Shown: positions 26,092 through 36,340, counted from the first letter of the stretch. The stretch: 63,230 bases of DNA from Paracidobacterium acidisoli (GCF_003428625.2 NZ_QVQT02000009.1:1-63230); one strand, 5' to 3'. Notes: a model not told the origin generated them from the sequence alone. Made by a program: numbers and translations.

Positions 26092-26168
26092 TGGTGGCGG
26101 CGGGTGGGATCGAACCACCGACCTTAGGGTTATGAATCCTACGCTCTAACCATCTGAGCTACGCCGCC
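26092..26168 (-). tRNA. trnM: tRNA-Met (anticodon CAT, elongator type)
   Basis: On the minus strand the acceptor GGCGGCG pairs with CGCCGCC, then A73 and an encoded CCA at 26092-26094. The anticodon loop TTCATAA gives CAT. The first pair is G-C, and the initiator features (1:72 mismatch, three G-C anticodon-stem pairs) are missing, so it is not fMet. Elongator Met is favoured; a lysidine-modified tRNA-Ile is the alternative. Confidence 0.92.
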
Positions 26169-26372
26169 ATATGCAGAGGAGAGGCTGTACCGAACGATAC
26201 AGCCACTTTTCATCATACGGAGCCTTGCCATATGGGTCAAACAATGGCGAAACCGGTCTTCGCGGGACGGATTCGGTATTTGAGCCGAAGTGCCCTATCT
26301 GAGCTGAAGTCGATGCCATCTGGAGATGATTTTCCGCCTGCATGCAGTAGCGCTGAAGAATACTTTCATTGC

Positions 26373-26390
26373 AGCTAAAATGTTTTAGCT
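26373..26390. promoter_or_regulatory. 18-bp palindrome upstream of the GH31 gene
   Basis: AGCTAAAA-TG-TTTTAGCT is an exact inverted repeat centred about 50 nt before the GH31 start codon. The TAAAAnnTTTTA core resembles LacI-family operators, which usually have CG at the centre. No regulator gene lies next to it, so this is a candidate operator only. Confidence 0.4.
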
Positions 26391-26432
26391 CATGACAGGA
26401 AGCAGTGGAAGTGAGCAGGAGCGGAATAACAG

Positions 26433-28814
26433 ATGATGCGGAAATTTTCTCTGGCAGTCGGCATTCTTTTTTTCTCACTTCTCCCGGTCAGCGGCCAGGC
26501 GCAGCAGTCCGGATCGCAGGTGGTTCTTCATCGTGGCGACGCCACGGTGGTGCTTGAACCGTATGCGCCCAATATCATTCGCGTCACGCTGAGCATGCAG
26601 AAGGATGAGGCGCTTGCCCCTCCCGGATACGGTATTACCGCTCAACCCGCCGCAGAGGGGTGGAGCTATGAACATACGGACAGCGACGATACATACCGTT
26701 CTTCTCAGATGGTAGTGGTGCTGCCGATTCCGCACTCAACCGGCAAAAAGCCGATGCAGACTCAGGAAGACATCAGTAAGTATTTCAATGGCTCGACGCC
26801 CTGGGTGCGTGTAAAAGTTTCCACCCCGGACGGGACGGCTCTTTCCGATCTTGAGGGCTGGTCGCAGTCGGTATTGAATCATAAAGATGGCAATGCTCAA
26901 CTCGTCCACGACGAGCGGCCGTCGGACGAGACGTTCTATCAGGTGGGAGCGACCTTTGCCTCACCGGATGATGAGCATTATTACGGCTTGGGCGAAAATC
27001 AGGAAGGCTATCTCGATCATCGCGGTCACGCCATCAATTGCTGGAACAACTACACAGCTCCGGCCGGTCCCACCTTCTGTGTTCCGTTCCTTGTTACCAA
27101 TAAAGGCTATGGCCTGTTGTGGGATAACCCATCACAAACCACCATCGAACCAGGCTTTAACGAGCACACCCGGTGGACTTCGCAGGTTGGCAATCGAGTT
27201 TCATATTTTGTGGTTGCCGGAAAAAATACGGACGAGATTTATTCAGGCTATAAGCTGCTGACCGGATCGACGCCGATGTTGCCTAAAGCTGCTTATGGTT
27301 ATATCCAGTGCAAGCAGCGCTACAGTTCTCAGGCTGAAGTGATGGCGGTTGCCGATGGTTACCGGGAAAGGCATTTGCCAGCAGACGTAATCGTTGTGGA
27401 CTGGTTTTATTACACGAAGATGGGACAGATGGATTTCGTCCCGAGCCTGTGGCCCGATCCGGCGGAGATGAACAAAAAGCTGCACCAGATGGGCTTTCAA
27501 ACAATGATCAGCGTCTGGCCGCGCTTCGTCCCGGGCTCGCGTTATTACGACACGCTGCTGAAAAATGGCTGGTTCGAGCACCTGGAGGATGGCACTCCGA
27601 CAAATGGGCTTCCCTATGACCGTGCAGGATCGGATATTGATACCACCAATCCCGCGGCAGCACGCTGGTACTGGGATACGATCCGGGACAATATCATCAG
27701 CAAGGGTTTCAACTCCATCTGGGCCGATGAAACCGAACCGGATCTCCCTCCCAACGGCAGCTATTTTCATATCGGACCCGGAACACGTTACTTCAATGTG
27801 TACCCGCTCTTCCATACTGCCTCGATCTATGACGGATTCCGGCGTGATGAAAAAGATCGTGCGCTGATCCTTTCGCGCGATGGCTACCTTGGGGTTCAGC
27901 ACAACGGCACCATCGTCTGGTCATCGGATATCGCTCCGACCTGGGATACTCTGCGGCGACAGATTCCGACCGGTCTGGATGTGACAGCCTCGGGCCTTGC
28001 CTATTGGAGCAACGACACCGGGGGCTGGCAATATCTGCCTGCAGTGCATCATCCGAAACACACCCCTCTCCTTGATCCCTCGGACGCGCGCGCCAATGTA
28101 GGCGGCTATGACGACTATCCGGAGCTGTACACGAGGTGGTTTGAATACGCGACGTTTGAGCCCGTTTTTCGCACGCATGGTAGCCGCCGCTACAACGAGG
28201 TCTGGAGTTATGGCAGGCAGGCTGAGCCGATTCTCGAGAAGTATCTGCGGCTGCGCTACCAGTTGATGCCATACATCTATTCGCTTGGCTACTTCACACA
28301 CCAGACGGGCGCACCCTTTATGCGGGCCCTGTTTATGGACTTTCCCGACGATCCCACGGTGGCAGAAATCGGGGATGAATATATGTTCGGTCCGGCCTTT
28401 CTGGTAGCTCCGGTGACGTCGCAGGGAATGACCACGAAGCAGGTTTATCTGCCTGCCGGAACGGACTGGTACAACTACTGGACAAATGAGCGAGTAAAAG
28501 GCGGTCAGACGATCACGGTGCAGGCTCCGATAGACAGGATTCCGCTGTTTATCCGTGCAGGATCAATTATTCCCATAGGGGGGCCTGTCGAGAGCACGAT
28601 GCAAAAGCAGAAAATCGCGAAAGTGCTGATCTATCCGGGACGCGATGCCGATTTCACGTTATACCAGGACGACGGTGTGACGTATGACTACGAAAAGGGC
28701 AATTCCGAAATTACGCATCTGCACTGGGACGACGCTTCTCGCAGTCTGACACATACGGGAGCCGAAGCCTGGACCGTTCCTGATTCGGAAATAATTGAGA
28801 TTAAGGGCCGATAG
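26433..28814 (+). CDS. GH31 family glycosidase (probable alpha-xylosidase/alpha-glucosidase), secreted
   Basis: A 793-residue GH31 enzyme with a Sec signal peptide (residues 1-23, ending GQAQ). The nucleophile motif is FNSIWADETEPD, with Asp near residue 432 in the place of the WxDMNE aspartate. NDTGGW follows where GH31 enzymes have HDIGGF. The WADETEP form is closer to Cellvibrio-type xyloglucan alpha-xylosidases than to intracellular YicI, but the substrate is not settled. C-terminal beta-sandwich domains are present. It would remove alpha-xylosyl or alpha-glucosyl residues from plant oligosaccharides in the periplasm. Confidence 0.88.
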   Translation: MMRKFSLAVGILFFSLLPVSGQAQQSGSQVVLHRGDATVVLEPYAPNIIRVTLSMQKDEALAPPGYGITAQPAAEGWSYEHTDSDDTYRSSQMVVVLPIPHSTGKKPMQTQEDISKYFNGSTPWVRVKVSTPDGTALSDLEGWSQSVLNHKDGNAQLVHDERPSDETFYQVGATFASPDDEHYYGLGENQEGYLDHRGHAINCWNNYTAPAGPTFCVPFLVTNKGYGLLWDNPSQTTIEPGFNEHTRWTSQVGNRVSYFVVAGKNTDEIYSGYKLLTGSTPMLPKAAYGYIQCKQRYSSQAEVMAVADGYRERHLPADVIVVDWFYYTKMGQMDFVPSLWPDPAEMNKKLHQMGFQTMISVWPRFVPGSRYYDTLLKNGWFEHLEDGTPTNGLPYDRAGSDIDTTNPAAARWYWDTIRDNIISKGFNSIWADETEPDLPPNGSYFHIGPGTRYFNVYPLFHTASIYDGFRRDEKDRALILSRDGYLGVQHNGTIVWSSDIAPTWDTLRRQIPTGLDVTASGLAYWSNDTGGWQYLPAVHHPKHTPLLDPSDARANVGGYDDYPELYTRWFEYATFEPVFRTHGSRRYNEVWSYGRQAEPILEKYLRLRYQLMPYIYSLGYFTHQTGAPFMRALFMDFPDDPTVAEIGDEYMFGPAFLVAPVTSQGMTTKQVYLPAGTDWYNYWTNERVKGGQTITVQAPIDRIPLFIRAGSIIPIGGPVESTMQKQKIAKVLIYPGRDADFTLYQDDGVTYDYEKGNSEITHLHWDDASRSLTHTGAEAWTVPDSEIIEIKGR

Positions 28815-28963
28815 ACAACATCCCGGAGATGCGTTGTATGCAGAGTGCAACGCTTCTCCGCGCCGCCTGCATTCCGGTAATTGTTACAGCCCCTGCACTG
28901 TTCGTCAGAGGGCAGACGGATAGCTGGTTAGTAGTGGCTACGCAGAATAGCCGCGCCTGATGT

Positions 28964-30376
28964 CTAAAAATGACTCGTCACAACATTGCAGGCATGCACA
29001 GAAGCTGCAGGCAGACGCATCTGAATCATCGCGCCGCCTTCAGCTCGATTGGAAGCTCTGAGTTCGCCGTGGTGGAGCTTCACTGCACGATCGGCTATGG
29101 CCAGACCCACTCCAAACCCACCTGTATCGCGGCTGCGCGCGTGGTCGACTCGGTAGAAAGGTCGAAAAATGGTCTTGAGTTGTTCCTCGGGTATGCCCGG
29201 GCCGTTATCGTGAATTTCCAGGAGTGCAATTTCGCCTGTCGCATTGGATTCAGTAGTCAGTCTGATGTCGACGGGGCAGCCCGCTTCGGTGTAACGGATT
29301 GCGTTGCGGACGATATTTTCCACTGCCCGATAGATCAGTTCCGGATTGCCGCGAATCATGCATTCGCATTCGAGCGAAGCCCGTATCTCGCAGTTACGCT
29401 GTCGTGCTTCATATTCTGCATCGGGAATGACCTGCTCGATGACATCGTTTAAAGAAAAAGGCTCTGGCTTTTCCGAGCTTTCCATGGACTCCATGGAAGA
29501 AAGTGTAAGAAGCTGCCCGATGAGTGAATTGAGCCGTGCCGCCTCGCGTTCGATACGCTCCAGATGCGTTGCCATGCGTGGCTGATTTTCTTCTCTTGCC
29601 AGCTCCAGAGCTACGCTGAGCCGCGCCAGCGGGGATCGCAGCTCGTGCGATACATCGCGCAAAAGCATTTGCTGGGCATCCACAAGCGATTCGAGCCTTT
29701 CAGCCATGTGGTTGAAATCGTGGACCAGCGCCTGAATTTCGTCTTCCTGAAAGATGCGGCCCTTCGGCCCCGGCCATGCCACACGGGCTTTCAGGTTCCC
29801 AAGAGCCAGTTCGCTGGCGGCGGCGCGGAGTCGCGCGATAGGGCGCGTAAGCAGGAGTACCAGAATAAAAGTGGTAATGCCGCAGACCACAATAGCGACA
29901 GGAAGCTGCGGAGATGAAAAATGAAGGAGATCGCGATACCAGCTGATGTGGTCGGGCCTGTGGGGTCTGCTGATGAAAAAATAGAAGCGAGTGCCTTTGG
30001 AGGATGTAACCGGAACGCTCCAGACATACTTATTCCCCACCTGCTTGCCGGTAATCCTCCCCGGATTGACGGCATAGATTGTTCTTGCTGTGGCAGCATC
30101 GACTCCGTCTGCTCCGCACACAGGCTGAAAAGACGCATCGTTGAGCTGAACATCCTGTTGCAGCGTTTCAACGTAAAAATGAAGCGATTTACAGCCGCTG
30201 AGATCGTAAGCATCAGCGGCTCCGAGAGCCTCATTTCGCAGCGAATGATACAGAGTGTCAAAGAAAACATCCGGTCCGACGTAACGATGACTCAGAATAA
30301 GCGCCGTGGAGATAACAAAGATAAAGCTCTGCGCGATCCAGAAGATGACGAATATTTTGAGAAACAGACCACGCAT
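28964..30376 (-). CDS. Sensor histidine kinase, CpxA-like
   Basis: A 470-residue membrane kinase. TM1 is about residues 8-29, a periplasmic domain of about 125 residues follows, TM2 is about 158-178, and HAMP runs about 180-232. The H box RDVSHELRSPLARL has His244. The ATPase domain shows ENIVRNAIRYTE (N box), EIHDNGPGIPEEQL (G1) and FGVGLAIADR (G2). It starts 2 nt after the stop of the response regulator upstream, so the two are translationally coupled. The signal is unknown; CpxA relatives sense envelope stress. Confidence 0.9.
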   Translation of the reverse strand: MRGLFLKIFVIFWIAQSFIFVISTALILSHRYVGPDVFFDTLYHSLRNEALGAADAYDLSGCKSLHFYVETLQQDVQLNDASFQPVCGADGVDAATARTIYAVNPGRITGKQVGNKYVWSVPVTSSKGTRFYFFISRPHRPDHISWYRDLLHFSSPQLPVAIVVCGITTFILVLLLTRPIARLRAAASELALGNLKARVAWPGPKGRIFQEDEIQALVHDFNHMAERLESLVDAQQMLLRDVSHELRSPLARLSVALELAREENQPRMATHLERIEREAARLNSLIGQLLTLSSMESMESSEKPEPFSLNDVIEQVIPDAEYEARQRNCEIRASLECECMIRGNPELIYRAVENIVRNAIRYTEAGCPVDIRLTTESNATGEIALLEIHDNGPGIPEEQLKTIFRPFYRVDHARSRDTGGFGVGLAIADRAVKLHHGELRASNRAEGGAMIQMRLPAASVHACNVVTSHF

Positions 30377-30378
30377 GG

Positions 30379-31104
30379 TTATTCTCCGGCGATCTTTTGC
30401 ATAGTGCGAACTGCAAGCTGATAGCCCACGCCGCGGATGGTCTTCACCTGATCCCCCGGCCTGCCGGAGTCGTCGAGCTTGCGGCGCAGGCGGCTTACAT
30501 GCATGTCCAGACTGCGATCAAAGGGATGAAACTTTCGACCGAGAACAGAGACAGCCAGCTCTTCGCGTGTCACCACATCGCCCGGCGAACGCATCAGTGC
30601 TTCCAGAAGGGAAAATTCTATATCCGTGAGTTCCAGATCAGCTCCGTCGCAGCAAACACTGCGTGCCGCGGTATCGAGTTCTATACCATCCACACGCAGC
30701 AGCTTTCCCGAAGTCCCCGATTTGGCCGATGAGTTTTCCGCAGTCGAGCTTCTGCGGAGAATGGCGCGAATGCGAGCCAGCAGCTCGCGCGGATTGAATG
30801 GTTTTGCGAGATAGTCATCGGCTCCTGTTTCGAGCCCGACAATTCGGTCATCATCTTCTCCGCGAGCAGTGAGCAGAAGCACACTGACCGTCGATACGGC
30901 GCGCAGCCGTCGGAGGACCTCAAAGCCATTGATGCCCGGCAGCATTACATCGAGCAGGACAAGTGAAGCAGACTTCTCTATTGCTACACGCAGCCCCGTT
31001 TCCCCATGGTGTACTGCTATCGCCCGAAACCCATGCCTGTTCAGATAGTCCGTAAGCATCGCACAAAGTTCAACATCGTCGTCGATAAGCAGGATGGTTT
31101 CCAT
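30379..31104 (-). CDS. Response regulator, OmpR/CpxR family
   Basis: About 241 residues from METILLIDDDVEL. The receiver domain has the acidic pair DDD (8-10), phospho-acceptor D52 (LLDVMLPG) and a conserved Lys in YLAKPFNPREL. A winged-helix OmpR-type DNA-binding domain follows (VTREELAVSVLG, DMHVSRLRRKL, IRGVGYQL). I prefer ATG 31104 to 31167 because response regulators begin at this beta strand. The kinase gene follows at once. A near-palindrome at 31161-31175 upstream could be an autoregulatory site. Confidence 0.9.
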   Translation of the reverse strand: METILLIDDDVELCAMLTDYLNRHGFRAIAVHHGETGLRVAIEKSASLVLLDVMLPGINGFEVLRRLRAVSTVSVLLLTARGEDDDRIVGLETGADDYLAKPFNPRELLARIRAILRRSSTAENSSAKSGTSGKLLRVDGIELDTAARSVCCDGADLELTDIEFSLLEALMRSPGDVVTREELAVSVLGRKFHPFDRSLDMHVSRLRRKLDDSGRPGDQVKTIRGVGYQLAVRTMQKIAGE

Positions 31105-31160
31105 GTAGCGTCTGCTGCTTTGAGAGTAAGACGTTTCCGGCCGGATAAAGCGCACGAAGT

Positions 31161-31175
31161 GTAACAAATTGTCAC
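31161..31175. promoter_or_regulatory. Candidate operator between the regulator and pckG
   Basis: GTAACA-AAT-TGTCAC is a near-perfect palindrome (one mismatched pair) 57 nt before the response-regulator start. Its position in the divergent 337-nt gap makes it a candidate binding site for this regulator, but I have no family consensus that fits it exactly. Confidence 0.25.
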
Positions 31176-31198
31176 CTCGTTATCATCACGCCGCTTCG

Positions 31199-31226
31199 TT
31201 GACCCGGTTTCGTCAACTGGCATATC
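31199..31226 (+). promoter_or_regulatory. Candidate promoter for pckG with overlapping inverted repeat
   Basis: TTGACC (31199-31204), a 16-bp spacer and CATATC (31221-31226) resemble a sigma-70 promoter. The -35 lies inside the inverted repeat GTTGAC-N8-GTCAAC (31198-31217), a plausible repressor or activator site. The leader to the TTG start would be about 210 nt. Confidence 0.35.
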
Positions 31227-31441
31227 GCGTGTTATGAATCCGTTTTCACTTGCATGCCATTGTTTACCGCCACAGAGAAGTGGACTCCGTCGCGTAAAAT
31301 TGATACTGGTTCGGCAAATAGTGCATATGTCTGCCCTCCTGCCGGACAGATTTACGTGATGGAAGCCAGGCATAATCCATGTTGGTGTGCTGGCTGGTCT
31401 TTGGTACGCGAGACTCTCGTATTCGGTGTCTGGAGGCATTC

Positions 31442-33262
31442 TTGAAAAAGCAATCATCCACTCAGGTTCCGACGAGCAATAAGCACCTTATCCGCTGGGT
31501 TGAGAAGATGGCAGATCTGACCCAGCCGGACTTTATCCATTGGGTAGACGGATCGAAGGCGGAATACGATTTTCTCTGCGATCAGTTGGTCAGTGCGAGT
31601 ACTTTTACCCGTCTCAATCAGGAACTGTGGCCAGGCTGCTTTTATGCCCGCTCCGATGCCCGTGATGTGGCCAGGGTCGAGGAGCGAACGTTTATCTGTT
31701 CATTGTCAAAAGACAATGCCGGGCCGACAAATAACTGGGAAGATCCGTTTGTGATGCGGCGCAGGCTGAAGCAGCTGTTCCGTGGCTGCATGCGCGGCAG
31801 AACCATGTATGTGCTTCCCTTCAGCATGGGACCGATCGGCTCTCCCATGTCACAGATAGGCGTGCAGCTCACTGACTCGCCATATGTGGTCGTCAATATG
31901 CGTATCATGGCGCGCATCGGGCGCCAGGTTTTTGCCGAAATCGATAAGGATGAGAAGCGCGTCGTGCCCTGCATGCATTCCGTAGGCATGCCGCTTGCAG
32001 CGGGCCAGAAGGATGTTCCCTGGCCCTGCAATGACGAGAAGTACATCGTGCATTTTCCGGAGACACGGGAAATCTGGAGTTATGGCTCGGGATACGGGGG
32101 CAATGCACTGTTGGGAAAGAAGTGCTTTGCCTTGCGTATCGCTTCGAATATAGCCCGGGACGAAGGCTGGATGGCCGAACACATGCTGATCGTGGGTGTG
32201 GAGAGCCCAAAGGGCGAAAAGACCTACGTCGCAGCAGCGTTCCCCTCGGCCTGCGGTAAAACCAATTTCGCGATGATGATTCCGCCGGCCGGTTTTGAGG
32301 GCTGGAAGGTCTGGACAGTCGGTGACGACATCGCATGGATTCGCCCGGATGCAGGCGGTCAGCTGCGAGCTATTAATCCTGAAGCAGGTTTCTTTGGCGT
32401 GGCACCCGGTACATCTGCGAAAACAAATCCAAATGCGATGGCCACGCTCGCAAAAAACAGCATTTTTACTAACGTCGCGCTCACGCCGGAAGGCGGAGTG
32501 TGGTGGGAGGGGATGACCGACGAACCACCGGCTGAGTGTCTGGACTGGCGCGGGCAGAAGTGGACTCCCGAAATCGGTAAAAAGACCGGTGCTCCGGCGG
32601 CACATCCAAATGGCAGATTCACGGCTCCGGCATCGCAGTGCCCAACGATCGATTCAGATTGGGAATCGCCGGAAGGCGTTCCTGTCGCGGCTATCATCTT
32701 CGGCGGTCGCAGATCTTCGACGATTCCACTGGTCTATCAGGCCTTCAACTGGAGCGCCGGAGTTTATATGGGCGCAACCATGGGCTCGGAGACCACTGCT
32801 GCGGCTGCGGGAGCAACCGGCAAAGTGCGTCGTGATCCCATGGCCATGCTGCCTTTCTGCGGCTACCACATGGGCGACTACTTCCGCCACTGGATCAAAA
32901 TGCAGCGGACGCTCTCAGTCACGCCCCGGATTTTTCATGTGAACTGGTTCCGCAGAGACGAAAACGGTAAATTTCTCTGGCCGGGCTTCGGCGAGAACAT
33001 GCGCGTGTTGAAGTGGATCGTGGATCGGGTACATGGACGGGCGCAGGGGAAAGAGTCGCCGATTGGCTGGACCCCTCATTATGAGGACATTAACTGGAAG
33101 GGGTTGGACTTTCCGCGCGAGAAGTTTGAAGAACTGCAGAAAGTCGATCGTCTGGCCTGGCGGCGTGAAGTGATTGACCATGAGGAGCTTTTCATTGCAC
33201 TCCATGATCATCTGCCGCCGGAGATGATTTATGAGCGGGAACTGCTGATCTGCCGGCTTTAG
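31442..33262 (+). CDS. pckG: Phosphoenolpyruvate carboxykinase (GTP)
   Basis: A GTP-type PEPCK of about 606 residues, converting oxaloacetate plus GTP to PEP and CO2 at the entry to gluconeogenesis. The catalytic P-loop [13 protein letters not shown], with the reactive cysteine, and [13 protein letters not shown] are intact. The start is a TTG at 31442: GGAGG at 31432-31436 is ideally placed and the protein then has the normal family length. The in-frame ATG at 31379 would add 21 residues with no ribosome site. Transcribed away from the two-component genes. Confidence 0.93.
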   Translation: MKKQSSTQVPTSNKHLIRWVEKMADLTQPDFIHWVDGSKAEYDFLCDQLVSASTFTRLNQELWPGCFYARSDARDVARVEERTFICSLSKDNAGPTNNWEDPFVMRRRLKQLFRGCMRGRTMYVLPFSMGPIGSPMSQIGVQLTDSPYVVVNMRIMARIGRQVFAEIDKDEKRVVPCMHSVGMPLAAGQKDVPWPCNDEKYIVHFPETREIWSYGSGYGGNALLGKKCFALRIASNIARDEGWMAEHMLIVGVESPKGEKTYVAAAFPSACGKTNFAMMIPPAGFEGWKVWTVGDDIAWIRPDAGGQLRAINPEAGFFGVAPGTSAKTNPNAMATLAKNSIFTNVALTPEGGVWWEGMTDEPPAECLDWRGQKWTPEIGKKTGAPAAHPNGRFTAPASQCPTIDSDWESPEGVPVAAIIFGGRRSSTIPLVYQAFNWSAGVYMGATMGSETTAAAAGATGKVRRDPMAMLPFCGYHMGDYFRHWIKMQRTLSVTPRIFHVNWFRRDENGKFLWPGFGENMRVLKWIVDRVHGRAQGKESPIGWTPHYEDINWKGLDFPREKFEELQKVDRLAWRREVIDHEELFIALHDHLPPEMIYERELLICRL

Positions 33263-33282
33263 TTTGAATCGTGCCGCGCTGT

Positions 33283-34035
33283 CTAACGTCCTTCGCGAAG
33301 CCTTGAGGCGAGCCGGTCAGGAAGTCCGGCTCGCAGAATCCTGGCCTGTGCCTCGCGCAGGTTATAGGGAACACGGTGAAAGGTGATGGTCTTTGCATCC
33401 TCATCGTAGAGAGCAAAGGCCGCCCGCCAGTCTCCATCGCGCGGCTGTCCTGCCGATCCTGGATTGAGCAGATAACGTGCGCCGTCCCGCAGCAAAATCT
33501 CGTACTCTTCGGCTTCGTCGCGTGTTTCATACTGCGGCGTAAGCCGGAACCATTCGTCTCCATTGGTTGCAAAGCCGCCCTGCACGTGTGTGTGACCGAA
33601 GAACGTCAAACGCGTCGGAGCTTCCTGCAAAGGGCGCCAGGCATCACGAACGGTGAGTATGTACTGGTCTTCATCCAGAAGTGAGCCATGTACGCAGCTC
33701 ACCTGGGGGCCGTTCGGCATAATCGGGCCCGAAGCAAGTTGCCGCAGCCAGCCAGTGTGTTCGTCAGTCAGGACGCACTGCGTCCAGCGCGCAGCGCGCC
33801 CGGCGATGGGGTTGAAATCCTCGATTCCGGTAAGCCCGCTGCAGGCACGGTCATGGTTGCCGCGCACGAAGGTTTTGCCCAGTTCCCGCGCCCGGTCAAT
33901 TACCTCATTGGGGTTGGCGCCGTATCCGACCACATCGCCAAGATTCCACACCACGTCATATGACGGAGCGGCAGCAATGACGGCGTCCAGTGCTTCGAGG
34001 TTGGCGTGAATATCAGAAAGGATGAGTGCGCGCAT
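33283..34035 (-). CDS. Calcineurin-like metallophosphoesterase (YfcE/MJ0936-like)
   Basis: A 250-residue metallophosphoesterase. Metal ligands are visible in SDIHANLEA (D8, H10), GDVVGYGANP (D34) and VRGNHD (N60, H61), with the later GHTHVQGG. Family members hydrolyse phosphodiesters or phosphomonoesters with Mn or Ni; the physiological substrate of this clade is usually unknown. It lies 104 nt downstream of the ABC ATPase on the same strand and converges on pckG with a 20-nt gap. Confidence 0.87.
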   Translation of the reverse strand: MRALILSDIHANLEALDAVIAAAPSYDVVWNLGDVVGYGANPNEVIDRARELGKTFVRGNHDRACSGLTGIEDFNPIAGRAARWTQCVLTDEHTGWLRQLASGPIMPNGPQVSCVHGSLLDEDQYILTVRDAWRPLQEAPTRLTFFGHTHVQGGFATNGDEWFRLTPQYETRDEAEEYEILLRDGARYLLNPGSAGQPRDGDWRAAFALYDEDAKTITFHRVPYNLREAQARILRAGLPDRLASRLREGR

Positions 34036-34139
34036 GAGCAGGGGCCGATTCCCAATGTATCGCCCGATTCATTGGATGAAAAGCATGCCCGGTTTGATTC
34101 CTGCCGCATTCGGGTTGCCGGATGCATTCACGCGAGTGA

Positions 34140-35015
34140 TCAGGAACCGATGCGGGCCCAATGCCGCGGTTCACACTCCCGCAGAGGAATAGAGGAATCT
34201 TCGGCCGAGCGAGAGAGGGTTGCAAGCGGTTTGTTGATCTCGGTCTGCATGGTTGGAACCGCGCCCAGCAAACTGCGTGTATAGGGGTGCAGTGGATTAT
34301 GGAACAATGACTCCCGCGAAGCGACTTCCAGCAGCAGGCCATGACGCATGACAGCGACTCGGTCCGTGACTTGCGAAACGACAGCCAGATCATGGGAGAT
34401 GAAGAGCATGGCAAGCCCGAACCGTTCGCGCAGATCGGCGAGCAGTTCAAGAATCTGCGCCTGTACTGTGACATCAAGGGCAGTCGTCGGTTCGTCGGCA
34501 ATCAGCAGACGAGGCTGGTTGACGATGGCCATGGCAATCAGAATGCGTTGCCGCTGGCCTCCGGAAAACTGATGCGGATAATCACCATACCGTGCGACCG
34601 GGTCAGGCAGTGCGACGGAGTTCATCGCCTCCAGTACAGTTTCCCGAACCTGCCGTCGGGATAATTCGTGGTGATGAACACGCACTGATTCGGCGATCTG
34701 CTCGCCGACGGTCATGACAGGATTGAGTGCTGTCATAGGTTCCTGGAAGATCATGGCGATCTCCCTGCCACGCAGACGCCGCATGGGGTCCGGAGCAAGG
34801 TCCAGGAGATTCTGCCCGTCGAACCGAATCACGCCATGCAGCCGTGCGATGGGGTCGAGCAGGCCCAGGACTGCGAGTGCCGTTACCGACTTGCCGGAGC
34901 CGGACTCGCCAACAAGGCCAAGCGATTCGCCCGGAGCGATTTCCAGAGAAAGCTCACGGACCGCAGGGGTCGAACCGAAAGCAATCTCAAGATTTTCAAT
35001 GGAGAGTAAAGCCAC
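34140..35015 (-). CDS. Oligopeptide/dipeptide ABC transporter ATPase (OppD/DppD type), orphan
   Basis: A 291-residue ABC ATPase. Walker A is GESGSGKS (36-43), the signature [13 protein letters not shown], Walker [13 protein letters not shown] and the switch histidine in ISHDLA. The C-terminal stretch with RECEPRHW matches the end of the oligopeptide-specific domain, though the protein is 30 or more residues shorter than typical OppD. No permease or substrate-binding gene lies nearby, so it must work with a transporter encoded elsewhere, or the locus is a remnant. Confidence 0.87.
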   Translation of the reverse strand: MALLSIENLEIAFGSTPAVRELSLEIAPGESLGLVGESGSGKSVTALAVLGLLDPIARLHGVIRFDGQNLLDLAPDPMRRLRGREIAMIFQEPMTALNPVMTVGEQIAESVRVHHHELSRRQVRETVLEAMNSVALPDPVARYGDYPHQFSGGQRQRILIAMAIVNQPRLLIADEPTTALDVTVQAQILELLADLRERFGLAMLFISHDLAVVSQVTDRVAVMRHGLLLEVASRESLFHNPLHPYTRSLLGAVPTMQTEINKPLATLSRSAEDSSIPLRECEPRHWARIGS

Positions 35016-35092
35016 GTGTTCAGGTTATCGAAAGAAAGCTCTTCAGGATCATCTGTCACTGGTCAAATGAAAGACGTTGTCTGGAGCAGGTG

Positions 35093-36178
35093 CTATTGCG
35101 CGTCATCCTCGGTGTTGCCCACGGCATAGTAGCCCTTGCGTGACTGCACCTTCAGCCCGTCGCCTTTACAGAAGATGTCGACCTTGCGGTAGCTGCCGTC
35201 GAGGGCCTTATTGGTCGGCGTATAGCTGGCAAGGTACTGAGTGCGAAGCTCTTCTTCTATCTGGGCGAAAGCATCTTCCATCTTTTTGCCGTTGTTTCCT
35301 ACGTTGATCACCCGCCCGCCGGTATCTTCGGCCAGTTTGCGCATCTGCGCATCCCCGGTATAGAAGCCGCCGTAATTGAAGTAGGCGCCGCGGTCGGCTA
35401 TGAGGAGCACATATACGATGGCGTTCGATTTCTGTGCGGCCTCAATTGCCTTGCCGGGCTTTGTTTCGCTTCCCTGATCCTCGCCATCAGTTAACAGAAT
35501 CAGTGCTTTGCGTCCGGTTTCTGAGCGAAGTTTGTCGTTTGAAGCCAGATCAACAGCATCGTACAGCAGGGTTCCCTTGGGGGTGCCGTGCACTGGAACA
35601 GGCCCTGTACCGATTCCGGGAACTCCGGCGGCGCCATTCCCTCCGGCCGTATTGATCTCCGTATGATCAATCGCTCTGGCCAGGAGGCTGGGGCTGTTGG
35701 TGAAGTCCTGCTCAAGATTCACGTTTACGTCGAAGGTAACGAGAAAGGCTTCGTCCTTTTTCCGCAGAACCTGTTTCAGGAAATTGTCCGCAGCCTGCTG
35801 CTCCATCTGCAGGACATTCTGCTGGCTGCCGCTGGTATCAAGCAGGATGCCGAGCGTCAGCGGGAGGTCTGTCTCGGCGGTGAAGTTCTTAACGGTCTGG
35901 GGCTGCTTATCCTCGAAGATGTTGCAGTCGTCCTTGATCAGGTTGGCGACCAGCCCATTATGTTTGTCGCGGACAGTGAAGTATAAGCTCACCAGGTTGA
36001 CGTTCACCTTCAGGGTTTCGCTGGGATTTGCCTCCTGATCGGTGCTGGTATTCGGAAAGTTGCTGACCGGGGGCGCATCGGGCGATGGGGGAAGCTGGCC
36101 AAATGCTGCAGGGACGGCGAGACCTGTCAGCAGAGGGAGCACGAGCGCAAAACATGGCCAGCGAAAAGACATATGCAA
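35093..36178 (-). CDS. Secreted VWFA-domain protein (acidobacterial VWFA-related), intact MIDAS
   Basis: A 361-residue protein with a signal peptide (residues 1-27, ending AFG) and a proline-rich linker. The early strand VNLVSLYFTVRDKHNGLV is typical of acidobacterial VWFA-related proteins. The VWFA domain has the metal site LLDTSGSQ (D114, S116, S118), so the MIDAS looks functional. Such proteins are probably periplasmic adhesive or scaffold proteins; the function is unknown. It is divergent from a second VWFA protein at 36341. Confidence 0.8.
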   Translation of the reverse strand: MHMSFRWPCFALVLPLLTGLAVPAAFGQLPPSPDAPPVSNFPNTSTDQEANPSETLKVNVNLVSLYFTVRDKHNGLVANLIKDDCNIFEDKQPQTVKNFTAETDLPLTLGILLDTSGSQQNVLQMEQQAADNFLKQVLRKKDEAFLVTFDVNVNLEQDFTNSPSLLARAIDHTEINTAGGNGAAGVPGIGTGPVPVHGTPKGTLLYDAVDLASNDKLRSETGRKALILLTDGEDQGSETKPGKAIEAAQKSNAIVYVLLIADRGAYFNYGGFYTGDAQMRKLAEDTGGRVINVGNNGKKMEDAFAQIEEELRTQYLASYTPTNKALDGSYRKVDIFCKGDGLKVQSRKGYYAVGNTEDDAQ

Positions 36179-36340
36179 TTAGACGTAAAGCTTTCCGGAA
36201 AGGTCAGTCTCGCATAAGAGGCTGCTTGAAATGAGATGCTGCTGTGGATTCTGGTATCCTCGGGAGTACGCAGCGGGGGTTCCGGTTGGGACGTTAGCTG
36301 CATCTAAACATGTATTTGCAGCGGCTTCTCTCACTGACAG

